Source: Flavobacteriaceae bacterium (GTDB lineage Bacteria; Bacteroidota; Bacteroidia; Flavobacteriales; Flavobacteriaceae). Taken from it: 64,000 bases of DNA. The stretch lies in NCBI GenBank assembly GCA_030683815.1, contig JAUXPJ010000005.1, positions 1 to 64,000 of the forward strand, given 5' to 3'. The notes under the pieces were generated by a model. It was not told the origin of the DNA and ran no database searches. It saw nothing but the letters and a program-made list of their open reading frames with translations. Positions 52,208 through 61,540 of this stretch are shown here, in pieces. The translations under genes and the position numbers were made by a program. Within the stretch, counting starts at the first letter, position 1, and each line of letters starts with the position of its first letter.

Positions 52208-54214
52208 TTACTTTCCAACTTTATTACTTTCCAACTTCTGTTGAAGTATTTTAATTTGATCGCGTAATTGCGCCGCCGAAATAAAATCGAGGGCTTTGGC
52301 AGCTTCTTCCATCAGTTTTCGATATGCTCTGATTTTCTTTTCGATATCCGTTTTACTCCAATAATCCATATCAGCTTCTGCAACAGATTTTAGTTGATGT
52401 CCGATAGTGTATTCGGTTTTGGCTCTCACCAAACTATTTTCAATATTCTTGATAATCTGCGTAGGCGTGATGTTGTTTTCTGTATTGTATTGAATTTGTT
52501 TTTCGCGTCGTCTATTGGTTTCATCAATCGTGAGTTGCATACTTCGGGTAATTTTATCGGCATACATAATCGCTTTGCCGTTGAGGTGTCGCGCAGCGCG
52601 CCCAATGGTTTGTGTCAACGACCGATGTGATCGCAAAAAACCTTCTTTATCAGCATCTAAAATGGCCACTAAAGAAACTTCGGGTAAATCTAATCCTTCG
52701 CGTAGAAGATTGACACCGATTAAAACATCAAATAAACCTTTGCGCAGGTTTTGCATGATTTCTACGCGCTCAATGGTGTCAACATCTGAATGAATATAGC
52801 GGCATCTTACATGAATTCTGGATAGGTATTTTGTCAATTCCTCCGCCATTCTTTTGGTTAAAGTGGTGACCAAAATGCGTTCATCTTTTTCAACTCGAAC
52901 TTGAATTTCTTCGATTAAATCATCAATCTGATTTAAACTGGGTTTAATTTCTATAATTGGGTCGAGCAATCCGGTTGGACGAATCACTTGGTCAACCACC
53001 ACACCTTCACATTTTTGAAGTTCATAATCAGCCGGGGTGGCACTTACATAAATAACCTGATTTTGAATGTTTTCAAATTCTTCAAATCGCAGCGGACGAT
53101 TATCCATCGCAGCGGGCAATCTGAAACCGTATTCTACCAAATTCTCTTTTCGGGAACGATCTCCGCCATACATGGCATGTGTTTGCGGAATCGTAACATG
53201 ACTTTCATCGATGACCATCAAATAATCTTCAGGAAAATAATCGAGTAAACAAAAAGGGCGTGTTCCGGCTTCTCTTCCATCTAAATATCTGGAATAGTTT
53301 TCAATTCCGGAACAATAACCCAATTCTCGAATCATTTCCAAATCAAATTCGGTGCGTTCTTCCAATCGTTTGGCTTCTAAGTGTTTTCCAATTTCTTTAA
53401 AATATTCCACTTGTTTTACCATATCTTCCTGTATGGCATGAATAGCATTTTGCAGTATATCAGGTGAAGTCACAAAAATATTAGCAGGATAAATGGTTAG
53501 ATTTTCATATTTTTCGATACTCGAATTATTAAGCATATCAAAGTTTTCTATTTCTTCAATTTCATCGCCAAAGAAGTGAATTCTGTAAGAAACATCGCCA
53601 TAAGAAGGAAAAATGGTAATGGTATCACCTTTAACTTTAAAAGTGCCACTTTTGATTTCGATATCCGTTCTGGCGTATAAACTGGTGGTGAGTTGATACA
53701 AAAATTTGGTGCGGGAAATTTGTTGTCCGACCTTGATATTGATGACATTTTTTTTGAATTCAATGGGGTTTCCGATTCCGTATAAACAGGAAACGGATGA
53801 AACTACAATAACATCTCTTCTACCGGAAAGTAGTGAAGAAGTTGTTCTTAATCGCAGTTTTTCAATTTCATCATTGATGGATAAATCCTTTTCAATATAA
53901 GTATTGGTTACCGGCAAATACGCTTCTGGTTGGTAATAATCATAATAAGAAACGAAATATTCTACCGCATTATCCGGAAAAAATTGCTTAAACTCTGCGT
54001 ATAATTGTGCGGCTAAAGTTTTGTTGTGCGCTAAAACCAAAGTAGGTTTTTGGGTATTTTTTATCAGATTGGCAACTGTAAAAGTTTTTCCGGAACCGGT
54101 AACACCTAATAAGGTTTGATACCGATTACCATGCAAAATACCTTCGGTGAGTTGCTGAATGGCTTCCGGTTGGTCGCCCGTTGGTTTAAAATCTGATACC
54201 AATTTGAATTTCAT
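52208..54214 (-). CDS. uvrB: Excinuclease ABC subunit B
   Basis: 668 residues, normal length. Helicase motif I is GVTGSGKTFT (about 38-47), the damage-probing beta-hairpin region has YYDYYQPEAYLP, DESHVT is the Walker B, QTIGRAARH is motif VI, and a UVR domain ends the protein (YRKLMEEAAKALDFISAA). It verifies lesions in nucleotide-excision repair. Its promoter box lies only 4 bp before the ATG. Confidence 0.96.
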   Translation of the reverse strand: MKFKLVSDFKPTGDQPEAIQQLTEGILHGNRYQTLLGVTGSGKTFTVANLIKNTQKPTLVLAHNKTLAAQLYAEFKQFFPDNAVEYFVSYYDYYQPEAYLPVTNTYIEKDLSINDEIEKLRLRTTSSLLSGRRDVIVVSSVSCLYGIGNPIEFKKNVINIKVGQQISRTKFLYQLTTSLYARTDIEIKSGTFKVKGDTITIFPSYGDVSYRIHFFGDEIEEIENFDMLNNSSIEKYENLTIYPANIFVTSPDILQNAIHAIQEDMVKQVEYFKEIGKHLEAKRLEERTEFDLEMIRELGYCSGIENYSRYLDGREAGTRPFCLLDYFPEDYLMVIDESHVTIPQTHAMYGGDRSRKENLVEYGFRLPAAMDNRPLRFEEFENIQNQVIYVSATPADYELQKCEGVVVDQVIRPTGLLDPIIEIKPSLNQIDDLIEEIQVRVEKDERILVTTLTKRMAEELTKYLSRIHVRCRYIHSDVDTIERVEIMQNLRKGLFDVLIGVNLLREGLDLPEVSLVAILDADKEGFLRSHRSLTQTIGRAARHLNGKAIMYADKITRSMQLTIDETNRRREKQIQYNTENNITPTQIIKNIENSLVRAKTEYTIGHQLKSVAEADMDYWSKTDIEKKIRAYRKLMEEAAKALDFISAAQLRDQIKILQQKLESNKVGK

Positions 54215-54218
54215 TTGG

Positions 54219-54226
54219 CAAAGGTA
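54219..54226 (-). promoter_or_regulatory. -7 box abutting the uvrB start codon
   Basis: TACCTTTG on the minus strand is separated from the ATG (54214) by four bases, CCAA. With the usual spacing, transcription would begin about one base before the start codon. Confidence 0.5.
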
Positions 54227-54259
54227 AGGATACTTTTTAAAGTAAAATAAAAAGGCAAA

Positions 54260-54570
54260 TTACCTTCTTATTAAACTAAAATGTCCTTTGATGACTTTTT
54301 CATTATCTAATTGTGCTGAGAACCAATATTCACCGGAATCTGTTTGTTTTCCTTTATAAGTTACGTCTGTATAAAAAAGTAAGCTATCATCACACCATCT
54401 GAGAATGAAGGACAGCCCTCGTTAGTATATAAACTTTCATTAATAATTGTAGGTGCACTTGTATTTAGATTTAATCCGGTTCCATTACCAAAATACTAAA
54501 AATTTGCTTTGCCTTGAGCAAAAATATTTAGTGAATTTAAAATTAATATAACTACAATTAATCTTTTCAT
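54260..54570 (-). pseudogene. Decayed T9SS type B-exported protein: both ends kept, middle deleted
   Basis: A minus-strand frame starts at an ATG (54570) with a signal peptide (MKRLIVVILILN... ending FAQG). After KANF a TAG stop stands where the family's conserved FWYFGNG needs a TGG. It continues with YFGNGTGLNLNT and NEGCPSFSD, the N-terminal signature of large flavobacterial T9SS proteins. After one more frame change it reads LLFYTDV directly into TYKGKQTDSGEYWF and KVIKGHFSLIRR, the end of the gliding-type (type B) C-terminal secretion domain. A full gene would be over a thousand codons; about 100 remain. So most of the gene was lost by internal deletion. Confidence 0.75.
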
Positions 54571-54633
54571 TTAGAGGGATTTACAAAAATTTGTCAAATA
54601 TATTAAAAACAGTTTTGATAAATTAATGAATAG

Positions 54634-55461
54634 TTACAAGTCCCTTTTTTTAAGAATCCAATAAGAGAAATAAACGAAAATAAATGTCCAAAGAAGAACT
54701 ATTAAAATATCAAAAAAGTGGACAGAAAAATCTTTTGTTAAATCTTCACCAATTTGTTTAGCTACCGTTTTTACGGCATTCAGTTTGGTAAAAGGTTCTT
54801 TGATAAGATTACTCATAGCTTCCAGAGGGAAGAATTGCATAATTGATTCGTAATCTAATTTGAATTTCCAGCGGAGAAGTCCTTTTAATATTGATTCTCC
54901 AACCGACCAAATAATCATAAATCCAACAGCAAAAGCAGAGCGCTTGATGAGTATTCCTAAGAACAATCCAAAACCAAAAAATCCGACTAATTTTATAAAA
55001 AAGGCTAAAAGATATTCTAAATCAGAAAATATTATTGGTATTTCATTGAAATCAGAATAAATCAATCCTAAAATCAAGGAAACAAAAAATACAAAAATGG
55101 TAGAAGCAAACGCAAATAAAACAACGGTATAAAATTTTGAAAGAATAAATTCTTTTTTGCTTAAACCATCAATTAAATTTTGTTTTAGCGTAACATAACT
55201 GTATTCATTCGCCATCATAGAAACGATAACCAAGAGCAAAAAGAATTTTAAAATACCGGCGATAAAAGTGTTGAAATGCCAAATAAACGGAAAGTTAAAA
55301 ATGCCTTGCTCTGCCAAATGAAATTTTACCGGACCGATATCAAATTTTATAGCGGCTGTCAATGCGATGGAAGTCAGCAATAAAAAGTAGGCGATTATCA
55401 ATAAAATACTCGCTCTGTGGTATCTGATTTTGTGCAATTCTATGGAAATTAATCGAAGCAT
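54634..55461 (-). CDS. ABC-2 type permease
   Basis: 275 residues with about six transmembrane helices (about 19-40, 60-85, 107-135, 140-165, 178-200, 252-270). It is a membrane subunit of the ABC-2 class, paired with the ATPase gene whose stop is 1 bp upstream. Substrate unknown; these pairs usually export small molecules or natural products or maintain bacteriocin tolerance. The last segment before the stop ends in KKRDL. Confidence 0.82.
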   Translation of the reverse strand: MLRLISIELHKIRYHRASILLIIAYFLLLTSIALTAAIKFDIGPVKFHLAEQGIFNFPFIWHFNTFIAGILKFFLLLVIVSMMANEYSYVTLKQNLIDGLSKKEFILSKFYTVVLFAFASTIFVFFVSLILGLIYSDFNEIPIIFSDLEYLLAFFIKLVGFFGFGLFLGILIKRSAFAVGFMIIWSVGESILKGLLRWKFKLDYESIMQFFPLEAMSNLIKEPFTKLNAVKTVAKQIGEDLTKDFSVHFFDILIVLLWTFIFVYFSYWILKKRDL

Positions 55462-55462
55462 T

Positions 55463-56362
55463 TTAGGAATGATTGGTCATTTTTAAAAATTGTTCTTCTA
55501 AACTCGGTTTTCTTTTCACCAAATGCGAAGCCACAATTTGATGTTGAAATAACAGTTGATTGATTACCTCTCCCGAAATATCTGTATTTACAAAAACGTG
55601 ATAACCGCCATTTTCTGCCGTTATTTTTGAAATTCCATTCAAATTTTGAAATACAGTTTCCAATTTCTCTATGGATGTTTGGGCTTTCAGTTCAAAATAT
55701 CCGTGGGTAAAAAACAGCTCATTGACTTTTCCGTCGTATAATTTTTTCCCATTTTGTAAAACGATTACATGCGAACACACTTTCTCCACTTCATCCAATA
55801 AATGTGATGCCAATAAAACGGTGGTTCCATCTTGTCCAATTTGCTGAATTAATTGTCTTATTTCGTGGATTCCCTGTGGGTCTAATCCGTTGGTCGGTTC
55901 GTCTAAAATTAATACTTCCGGATTGTTGAGCAGTGCAGAGGCAATGGCTAATCGCTGTTTCATTCCCAGCGAAAAAGTGGAAAACTTGCTGTTTCTGCGC
56001 TCGTATAAATTGACTAATTTTAATTTTTCATTGATGTTGTTTTCTGAAATTTGTTTGATTTTACAAACCAATTTCAGATTTTGAACTGCCGTCATATACG
56101 GATAAAAATTAGGGCGTTCAATAATAGCGCCCACTTTTCTGAGTGCTTCGTGGGTAGTTAAATTGCCATCAAACCAAGAAAAATTACCGGATGTTTTATT
56201 GACGACATTGAGCAGAATTCCTAAAGTGGTAGATTTTCCACTGCCGTTGGGTCCTAAAATTCCATAAACATTTCCTTGTGCTATTTCAAACGACAATTGG
56301 TCAACGGCTACTAATTTTCCGTAGCATTTGGTAATATGCTCAATTTTTAAAATATTTTTCAA
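55463..56362 (-). CDS. ABC transporter ATPase
   Basis: 299 residues. Walker A LGPNGSGKST (about 36-45), signature LGMKQRLAIASAL, Walker B VLILDEPTNGLDP, and the H-loop LASHLLDEVE. A C-terminal extension (after about 215) fits the ABC-2 exporter ATPases. Forms a functional unit with the permease gene directly after it. Confidence 0.9.
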   Translation of the reverse strand: MKNILKIEHITKCYGKLVAVDQLSFEIAQGNVYGILGPNGSGKSTTLGILLNVVNKTSGNFSWFDGNLTTHEALRKVGAIIERPNFYPYMTAVQNLKLVCKIKQISENNINEKLKLVNLYERRNSKFSTFSLGMKQRLAIASALLNNPEVLILDEPTNGLDPQGIHEIRQLIQQIGQDGTTVLLASHLLDEVEKVCSHVIVLQNGKKLYDGKVNELFFTHGYFELKAQTSIEKLETVFQNLNGISKITAENGGYHVFVNTDISGEVINQLLFQHQIVASHLVKRKPSLEEQFLKMTNHS

Positions 56363-56414
56363 GAAATGGACTTTGCTGTTAAACGATTGTCAGTTAATAA
56401 TGTTACAAAAGTTT

Positions 56415-56951
56415 TTAATACTCGTCATCGTAATAATCATCTGTATCAAAATCATCGTTGTAATCATCTCCAATTTCATCATCTAAATCATCCTCACCAT
56501 TGTTGATAAAACCAAAATCATCTTCTATTTTTTTAGTTTCAGATTTAAATTCTTTTTTAGGTGCTTTTTTGGGTACTTTTCCAATTGTAGCAACCACTTT
56601 TGGATCTTCGCTATGGCCTAATGGCTTTACAATATCGATTAATTCGACAAAAAAGGTCCACATTTCTAAAAAATCATACACATAAATCAGCTTATCTCCT
56701 TTTTTGGTCAAAATTTTGTTTAAAACGCAGGTTTGCATGGATGGTTTGTCATCTTCCATTTCAAAAAGCGGAATTTCATCACCTTGATTCCATTGATAAT
56801 CAGCTTTATAAAAGGAAGCCATTTCCTGACCGTTAAAACCAAACGCTTTAGTAATAGCAAAATGCAGTTGCTCTAAATTAGCATGACCTTCAATTAAGAC
56901 GTCTCTTAAAACATCTTCTTTTACATCGAGAATTACACGAATTTTAAACAT
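56415..56951 (-). CDS. pRiA4b ORF-3-like (IS1096-TnpR-family-named) domain protein with acidic tail
   Basis: From the ATG at 56951, 178 residues. The sequence FKIRVILDVKEDVLRDVLIEG and the following LEQLHFAITKAFGFNG match the plasmid pRiA4b ORF-3-like domain. The name comes from a transposon passenger gene; there is no transposase or terminal repeat here, so it is not a mobile element. The last 50 residues are highly acidic (EDDLDDEIGDDYNDDFD). A TATTTTTG box lies on the minus strand (56974-56981), 23 bp before the start. Function unknown. Confidence 0.75.
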   Translation of the reverse strand: MFKIRVILDVKEDVLRDVLIEGHANLEQLHFAITKAFGFNGQEMASFYKADYQWNQGDEIPLFEMEDDKPSMQTCVLNKILTKKGDKLIYVYDFLEMWTFFVELIDIVKPLGHSEDPKVVATIGKVPKKAPKKEFKSETKKIEDDFGFINNGEDDLDDEIGDDYNDDFDTDDYYDDEY

Positions 56952-57031
56952 ACTTTTTCGTTTTAATACCTCACAAAAATAAGATTTAATCTTTAAAAGT
57001 AGTACATTTACCCACAAACAATTTTAAAAAA

Positions 57032-57448
57032 ATGAACAAAACAGAAACCTTGGATTTTTTAAATTCTTTGTCTAAAAATACTTTGATGGAAACCCTTGAA
57101 ATTAAGTTTGTTGATTTGGGCGATGATTTTTTAACGGCCACTATGCCCGTAAATTCACGGGTTTTTCAACCGATGGGAATTTTACACGGAGGCGCAACCG
57201 TTGCTTTGGCTGAAAGTGTTGGGAGTTCTGCTTCTCATCTTTTTGTTGATAATGAAAAGTTTATGGTGAAGGGAATTGAAATTGCAGCCAATCATTTAAA
57301 AAGTAAAAGCGACGGAATTATTATCGCTACTGCCAAAATAATTCATAAAGGAAGAACTACCCATTTGTGGGAAATTAAAATTGTTGATGAAGAAAATAAC
57401 CTCATTTCACTGTGTAAATTAACCAATATTATTCTTGAGAAAAAATAA
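57032..57448 (+). CDS. PaaI/hotdog-fold acyl-CoA thioesterase, possible DHNA-CoA hydrolase
   Basis: 138 residues of hotdog thioesterase, with the PaaI/YdiI-type motif GILHGGATVALAESVGS (about 47-63). It lies 3 bp before menF, at the head of the menaquinone cluster. The pathway needs a hydrolase for 1,4-dihydroxy-2-naphthoyl-CoA between MenB and MenA, a step done by hotdog enzymes such as YdiI in E. coli. The assignment to that step comes from context. A TACATTTA box (57003-57010) may be its -7 element. Confidence 0.8.
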   Translation: MNKTETLDFLNSLSKNTLMETLEIKFVDLGDDFLTATMPVNSRVFQPMGILHGGATVALAESVGSSASHLFVDNEKFMVKGIEIAANHLKSKSDGIIIATAKIIHKGRTTHLWEIKIVDEENNLISLCKLTNIILEKK

Positions 57449-57451
57449 TAG

Positions 57452-58516
57452 ATGAATCTTCAATTTTCCTATCTAATAGATAAAATTCAAATTGCTTTTG
57501 AACAAAAAAAAGCTTTTACAGTTTTTAGAAAACCCAATGAAACTATTGTAAAAGCTCAATTTTTGTCAGATGATGAAATCATTACTACCAATGATTTTAA
57601 AGAAAGTGGATTTGTGTTTGCTCCTTTTGATGCAAAAGAACCGGCTATTTTTTTTCCATTATCTAAATCTGAACTGTTTGAAAGTAATTTTTCAGGGGAT
57701 AAAAACATCACAATTCTACCTAAAACAGCTATTCAAAACAGCTTAAACGATAAAAATTTCCATCTCAATTTAGTAGAAAAAGCGATTGATGCCATCAATT
57801 CAAATGCATTTAAAAAAGTTGTTTTATCCAGAAAAGAAGAAGTTGAAAACTTAAAGTTTGATTTGATTAAAACCTATCAATCCTTACTCCAAAACTATCC
57901 AACTGCTATGGTTTATTGTTGGTTTCATCCAAAAGTCGGGTTGTGGATGGGTGCAACTCCCGAGTTACTCTGTAAAGTAACAAGCAATCATTTTTCTACG
58001 GTAGCACTCGCCGGAACACAATTAGCTGATGAAAATAAAAAAGTAGTTTGGACCAAAAAAGAACAAATAGAACAACAATTGGTAACCGATTTTATTGTTG
58101 ATGAATTAAAATTGGATGTTCAGCAGTTGAAAGTTTCAAGTCCGTATGCTGTTAAAGCAGGTCATTTATGGCATATTAAAACCGATATTGAAGCCGAAAT
58201 TCCAGAAGAAAGTTCTCTGGAAAAAATCATTCAAAAATTACATCCAACTCCCGCAGTTTGTGGATTTCCAAAAAATTTAGCTAAAGATTTTATCCTTCAA
58301 AATGAAAATTATAATCGTGAATTTTACACCGGATTTTTAGGTGAATTGCATATCAATAATAACACAGAGCTATTTGTAAATCTGCGTTGTATGCAAATTT
58401 TTGATCATTCAATTTTCATTTATGTGGGCGGCGGAATTACTCAAGACAGTAATCCCGAAAAAGAGTGGGAAGAAACCGTTGCGAAAGCCAAAACCATGAA
58501 AAATGTACTTTTATAA
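57452..58516 (+). CDS. menF: Isochorismate synthase
   Basis: 354 residues. Chorismate-utilising fold with KVVLSRKEEVEN, GATPELLCKV, ALAGTQ, PTPAVCGFPK and YTGFLGELH, the residues that bind chorismate, magnesium and the reaction water. It turns chorismate into isochorismate, the first committed step of menaquinone synthesis. Second gene of the cluster, 51 bp before menD. Confidence 0.92.
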   Translation: MNLQFSYLIDKIQIAFEQKKAFTVFRKPNETIVKAQFLSDDEIITTNDFKESGFVFAPFDAKEPAIFFPLSKSELFESNFSGDKNITILPKTAIQNSLNDKNFHLNLVEKAIDAINSNAFKKVVLSRKEEVENLKFDLIKTYQSLLQNYPTAMVYCWFHPKVGLWMGATPELLCKVTSNHFSTVALAGTQLADENKKVVWTKKEQIEQQLVTDFIVDELKLDVQQLKVSSPYAVKAGHLWHIKTDIEAEIPEESSLEKIIQKLHPTPAVCGFPKNLAKDFILQNENYNREFYTGFLGELHINNNTELFVNLRCMQIFDHSIFIYVGGGITQDSNPEKEWEETVAKAKTMKNVLL

Positions 58517-58567
58517 ATAATTTTCAGTCGGAAAAAGTACTTTTGTAATCCAAAGAGAACAAAATAA

Positions 58568-60247
58568 ATGCTGCAATATCCTAAAAATAAATTAGCACAA
58601 TTAGTCATAAAAGCATGTGAATTTTATGAGGTTAAAACTCTTGTAATTTCTCCCGGCTCCAGAAATGCGCCGCTCACCATCGGATTTGTAAATCACCCGG
58701 AAATGGAAACCTTGAGTGTGGTTGATGAGCGAAGTGCCGCTTTTTTTGCTCTGGGAATAGCACAGCAAACCCAAAAACCGATGGCTGTTGTTTGTACTTC
58801 CGGCTCTGCTTTACTCAACTATTATCCGGCAATTGCCGAGGCGTTTTACAGCCAAATTCCGTTAATCGTTATTTCGGCAGATCGACCCAAACACATGATT
58901 GATATTGCTGACGGACAAACCATTCGACAAGAAAATGTATTTGCCAATCACAGTTTATTCAATGCCAATTTAGTGGAAGGAAATGAGTTTCTGCAAGCCA
59001 ATAAAAAATTATTAGAAGAAGCTTTTCAAACGGCTTTGCATCAGAAAGGTCCTGTACATATCAATGTTCCTTTTGATGATCCTTTGTATGAATTGGTTCC
59101 TGCGATGGAAGATTTTAATTTTACTGAAATTCAAAAAAACGCTAAATCCTTATTAAATGAAATTCCTTTAGCGGTTAATGAGCTTCAGCAATTTGCCGAT
59201 ATTTGGAATTCTTCCACCAAAAAAATGGTGTTGTTTGGAGAAAATTTTCCTGATGAATTGATTCAAACGCAATTAGCACATTTTACCAAAGATGCGTCAG
59301 TAATTGTGTTGACAGAAGTTTCTTCTAATGTTTCTCATTCAAAATTCATCAACTGCATTGATAAAATTATTTTTCCGTTGGATAATCAACAACTGGAGGA
59401 ATTAAAATCGGAAATTTTACTCACTTTCGGTGGCATGATAGTTTCTAAAAAAGTCAAAGAATTTCTGAGAAATCATCCACCAAGACATCATTGGCATATC
59501 AGCAAAACCATTGCCCCCAATACTTATTTTTGTTTAAATCATCATTTTAAAATATCACCTGAGTTGTTTTTTAGTCAGTTCTTTTTCTTAACAAAATCTA
59601 AAGAGAGTTCTTATCAAACCAACTGGTTACAACTAAAAAATCACAGAATAAATGCACATCAAGCATATTTAAAAGATGGTATTTTTGCTGATTTAAAGGT
59701 TTTTGAAATTGTTTTGGAATCTTTGCCGATGCAAAGTATGTTACAACTTTCCAACAGTTCTGTAATTCGATATGCGCAATTGTTTGATATCAATCCGGCC
59801 ATTCAGGTTTTTTGCAATCGTGGCACCAGCGGTATTGATGGATCTACCAGTACCGCCATTGGCGCGGCTTTTGCCAATCCAAAACAAACAATTTTTATCA
59901 CAGGTGATGTCAGTTTTTTTTATGACCAAACGGCTTTGTGGAATCAATACATTCCAAAAAATTTCAGAATTATGTTGATTAACAATCAGGGTGGTGGAAT
60001 TTTTAGATTTATTCCAGGTCCAAGTTCAACAAATGTTTTAGATTATTTTGAAACACCCCATCAATTATCAGCCGAATATTTGTGTAAAATGTATGGATTT
60101 GAGTATGAAAAAGCACAAAATGAATCTGAATTAAAAAGTAGTTTAATAAAATTTTATGAGGATTCAGGTCAACCAAAATTATTGGAAATCGTTACGCCAA
60201 GAACTCAAAATGACGTAATTTTAAAAGCATATTTTAAATCACTTTAA
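58568..60247 (+). CDS. menD: SEPHCHC synthase (menaquinone)
   Basis: 559 residues, normal length. Thiamine-diphosphate enzyme: ISPGSRNAPLTIGF near the N-terminus, DERSAAFFALG, TSGSALLNYYPA, and in the C-terminal TPP domain CNRGTSGIDGSTSTAIG and NNQGGGIFRFIPG. It condenses isochorismate with 2-oxoglutarate. Its stop is directly followed by the ATG of the S1-domain gene. Confidence 0.95.
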   Translation: MLQYPKNKLAQLVIKACEFYEVKTLVISPGSRNAPLTIGFVNHPEMETLSVVDERSAAFFALGIAQQTQKPMAVVCTSGSALLNYYPAIAEAFYSQIPLIVISADRPKHMIDIADGQTIRQENVFANHSLFNANLVEGNEFLQANKKLLEEAFQTALHQKGPVHINVPFDDPLYELVPAMEDFNFTEIQKNAKSLLNEIPLAVNELQQFADIWNSSTKKMVLFGENFPDELIQTQLAHFTKDASVIVLTEVSSNVSHSKFINCIDKIIFPLDNQQLEELKSEILLTFGGMIVSKKVKEFLRNHPPRHHWHISKTIAPNTYFCLNHHFKISPELFFSQFFFLTKSKESSYQTNWLQLKNHRINAHQAYLKDGIFADLKVFEIVLESLPMQSMLQLSNSSVIRYAQLFDINPAIQVFCNRGTSGIDGSTSTAIGAAFANPKQTIFITGDVSFFYDQTALWNQYIPKNFRIMLINNQGGGIFRFIPGPSSTNVLDYFETPHQLSAEYLCKMYGFEYEKAQNESELKSSLIKFYEDSGQPKLLEIVTPRTQNDVILKAYFKSL

Positions 60248-60664
60248 ATGGAATTAAAAGTAGGAGATACAGTAAATATTGTAATTGGCAGAGCTTCTGG
60301 ATTGGGAGTTATGGTGTTAATCAATGAATTAGAGGAAGGATTAATTTATCGAAATGAAATTTTTCAACCTCTAGTTGAAGGTGAGAAAATGGAAGCGTAT
60401 GTAAAAAATATCCGTGAAGATGGCAAAATAGATATTTCACTTCAGCCACAAGGGTTTAGAAATGTCATCGAACTCAATATGGAAAAAGTATTAGACAGTA
60501 TCAATGAACACAACGGATTTTTGCCGCTTACCGATAAAAGCACTCCAGGAGCAATCAAAAGAGAACTTGAAATGAGCAAAAAATCGTTTAAAAGTGCCGT
60601 TGGAGGATTGTTTAAGCAAAAGAAAATCATCATCCGAGAAGATGGGATTATACTCAATAAATAG
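60248..60664 (+). CDS. Short S1-domain/winged-helix protein (CvfB-like C-terminal half)
   Basis: 138 residues. An S1 RNA-binding domain (about 1-70: VGDTVNIVIGRASGLGVMVLIN, VEGEKMEAYVKNIREDGKIDISLQP) is followed by a winged-helix region (about 75-138: PGAIKRELEMSKKSFKSAVGGLFKQKKI). CvfB (YitL) proteins have about 280 residues with several S1 domains before the same winged helix, so this looks like the C-terminal half only. It starts 1 bp after menD, so it is co-translated with menaquinone enzymes. Confidence 0.8.
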   Translation: MELKVGDTVNIVIGRASGLGVMVLINELEEGLIYRNEIFQPLVEGEKMEAYVKNIREDGKIDISLQPQGFRNVIELNMEKVLDSINEHNGFLPLTDKSTPGAIKRELEMSKKSFKSAVGGLFKQKKIIIREDGIILNK

Positions 60665-60700
60665 TTTTAAAAAATACAGATTTACAAAATTCAAAAATAT

Positions 60701-61540
60701 ATGACAACAATTAGATGGACTACCGCAATCGAATTTGAAGATATTACCTATAAAAAATGTAATGGAGTAGCTCGTATCGCTTTTAACCGACCTGAGGTGA
60801 GAAACGCTTTCAGACCCAAAACTACCTCAGAATTATACAAAGCTTTTTACGATGCCCAAGAAGATACTTCAATTGGTGTAGTTTTACTTTCAGCAGAGGG
60901 TCCGTCGTCAAAAGATGGCGTTTATTCTTTTTGTAGCGGTGGCGATCAAAAAGCGCGCGGTTATCAAGGTTATGTTGGTGATGATGGTATGCACCGCCTC
61001 AATATTTTAGAAGTTCAACGATTGATTCGTTTTATGCCTAAAGCAGTTATTGCAGTGGTTCCTGGTTGGGCTGTTGGTGGCGGACATAGTTTGCATGTAG
61101 TGTGCGATTTAACTTTAGCCAGTAAAGAACATGCCATTTTTAAACAAACCGATGCCGATGTTACCAGTTTTGATGGTGGCTACGGTTCTGCTTATTTAGC
61201 CAAAATGGTGGGTCAGAAAAAAGCACGTGAAATTTTCTTTTTAGGAAGAAATTACAACGCCCAAGAAGCTTTTGAAATGGGAATGGTCAATGCGGTTATT
61301 CCTCATGAGGAGTTGGAAGATACGGCTTATCAATGGGCGCAAGAAATTTTAGCCAAATCGCCCACATCGATAAAAATGTTAAAATTTGCTATGAATTTAA
61401 CGGATGACGGAATGGTTGGCCAACAAGTTTTTGCCGGTGAAGCCACTCGTTTGGCATATATGACGGAGGAAGCAAAAGAAGGTAGAGATGCCTTTTTAGA
61501 AAAACGCAAACCGAATTTTGAAAAGAAATGGTTGCCTTAA
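60701..61540 (+). CDS. menB: 1,4-dihydroxy-2-naphthoyl-CoA synthase
   Basis: 279 residues of crotonase superfamily. SGGDQKARGYQGYVG (about 86-100) holds the substrate and bicarbonate-type loop, and PGWAVGGGHSLHVVCDLTLAS the oxyanion segment. It forms the naphthoyl ring in menaquinone synthesis. It lies 36 bp after the S1-domain gene. menC, menE and menA are not in this window. Confidence 0.95.
   Translation: MTTIRWTTAIEFEDITYKKCNGVARIAFNRPEVRNAFRPKTTSELYKAFYDAQEDTSIGVVLLSAEGPSSKDGVYSFCSGGDQKARGYQGYVGDDGMHRLNILEVQRLIRFMPKAVIAVVPGWAVGGGHSLHVVCDLTLASKEHAIFKQTDADVTSFDGGYGSAYLAKMVGQKKAREIFFLGRNYNAQEAFEMGMVNAVIPHEELEDTAYQWAQEILAKSPTSIKMLKFAMNLTDDGMVGQQVFAGEATRLAYMTEEAKEGRDAFLEKRKPNFEKKWLP

Noticed and set aside
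56415-56951. Mobile element suggested by the IS1096/TnpR name of the domain
   Set aside because: The name is historical; there is no transposase, terminal inverted repeat or target duplication nearby.
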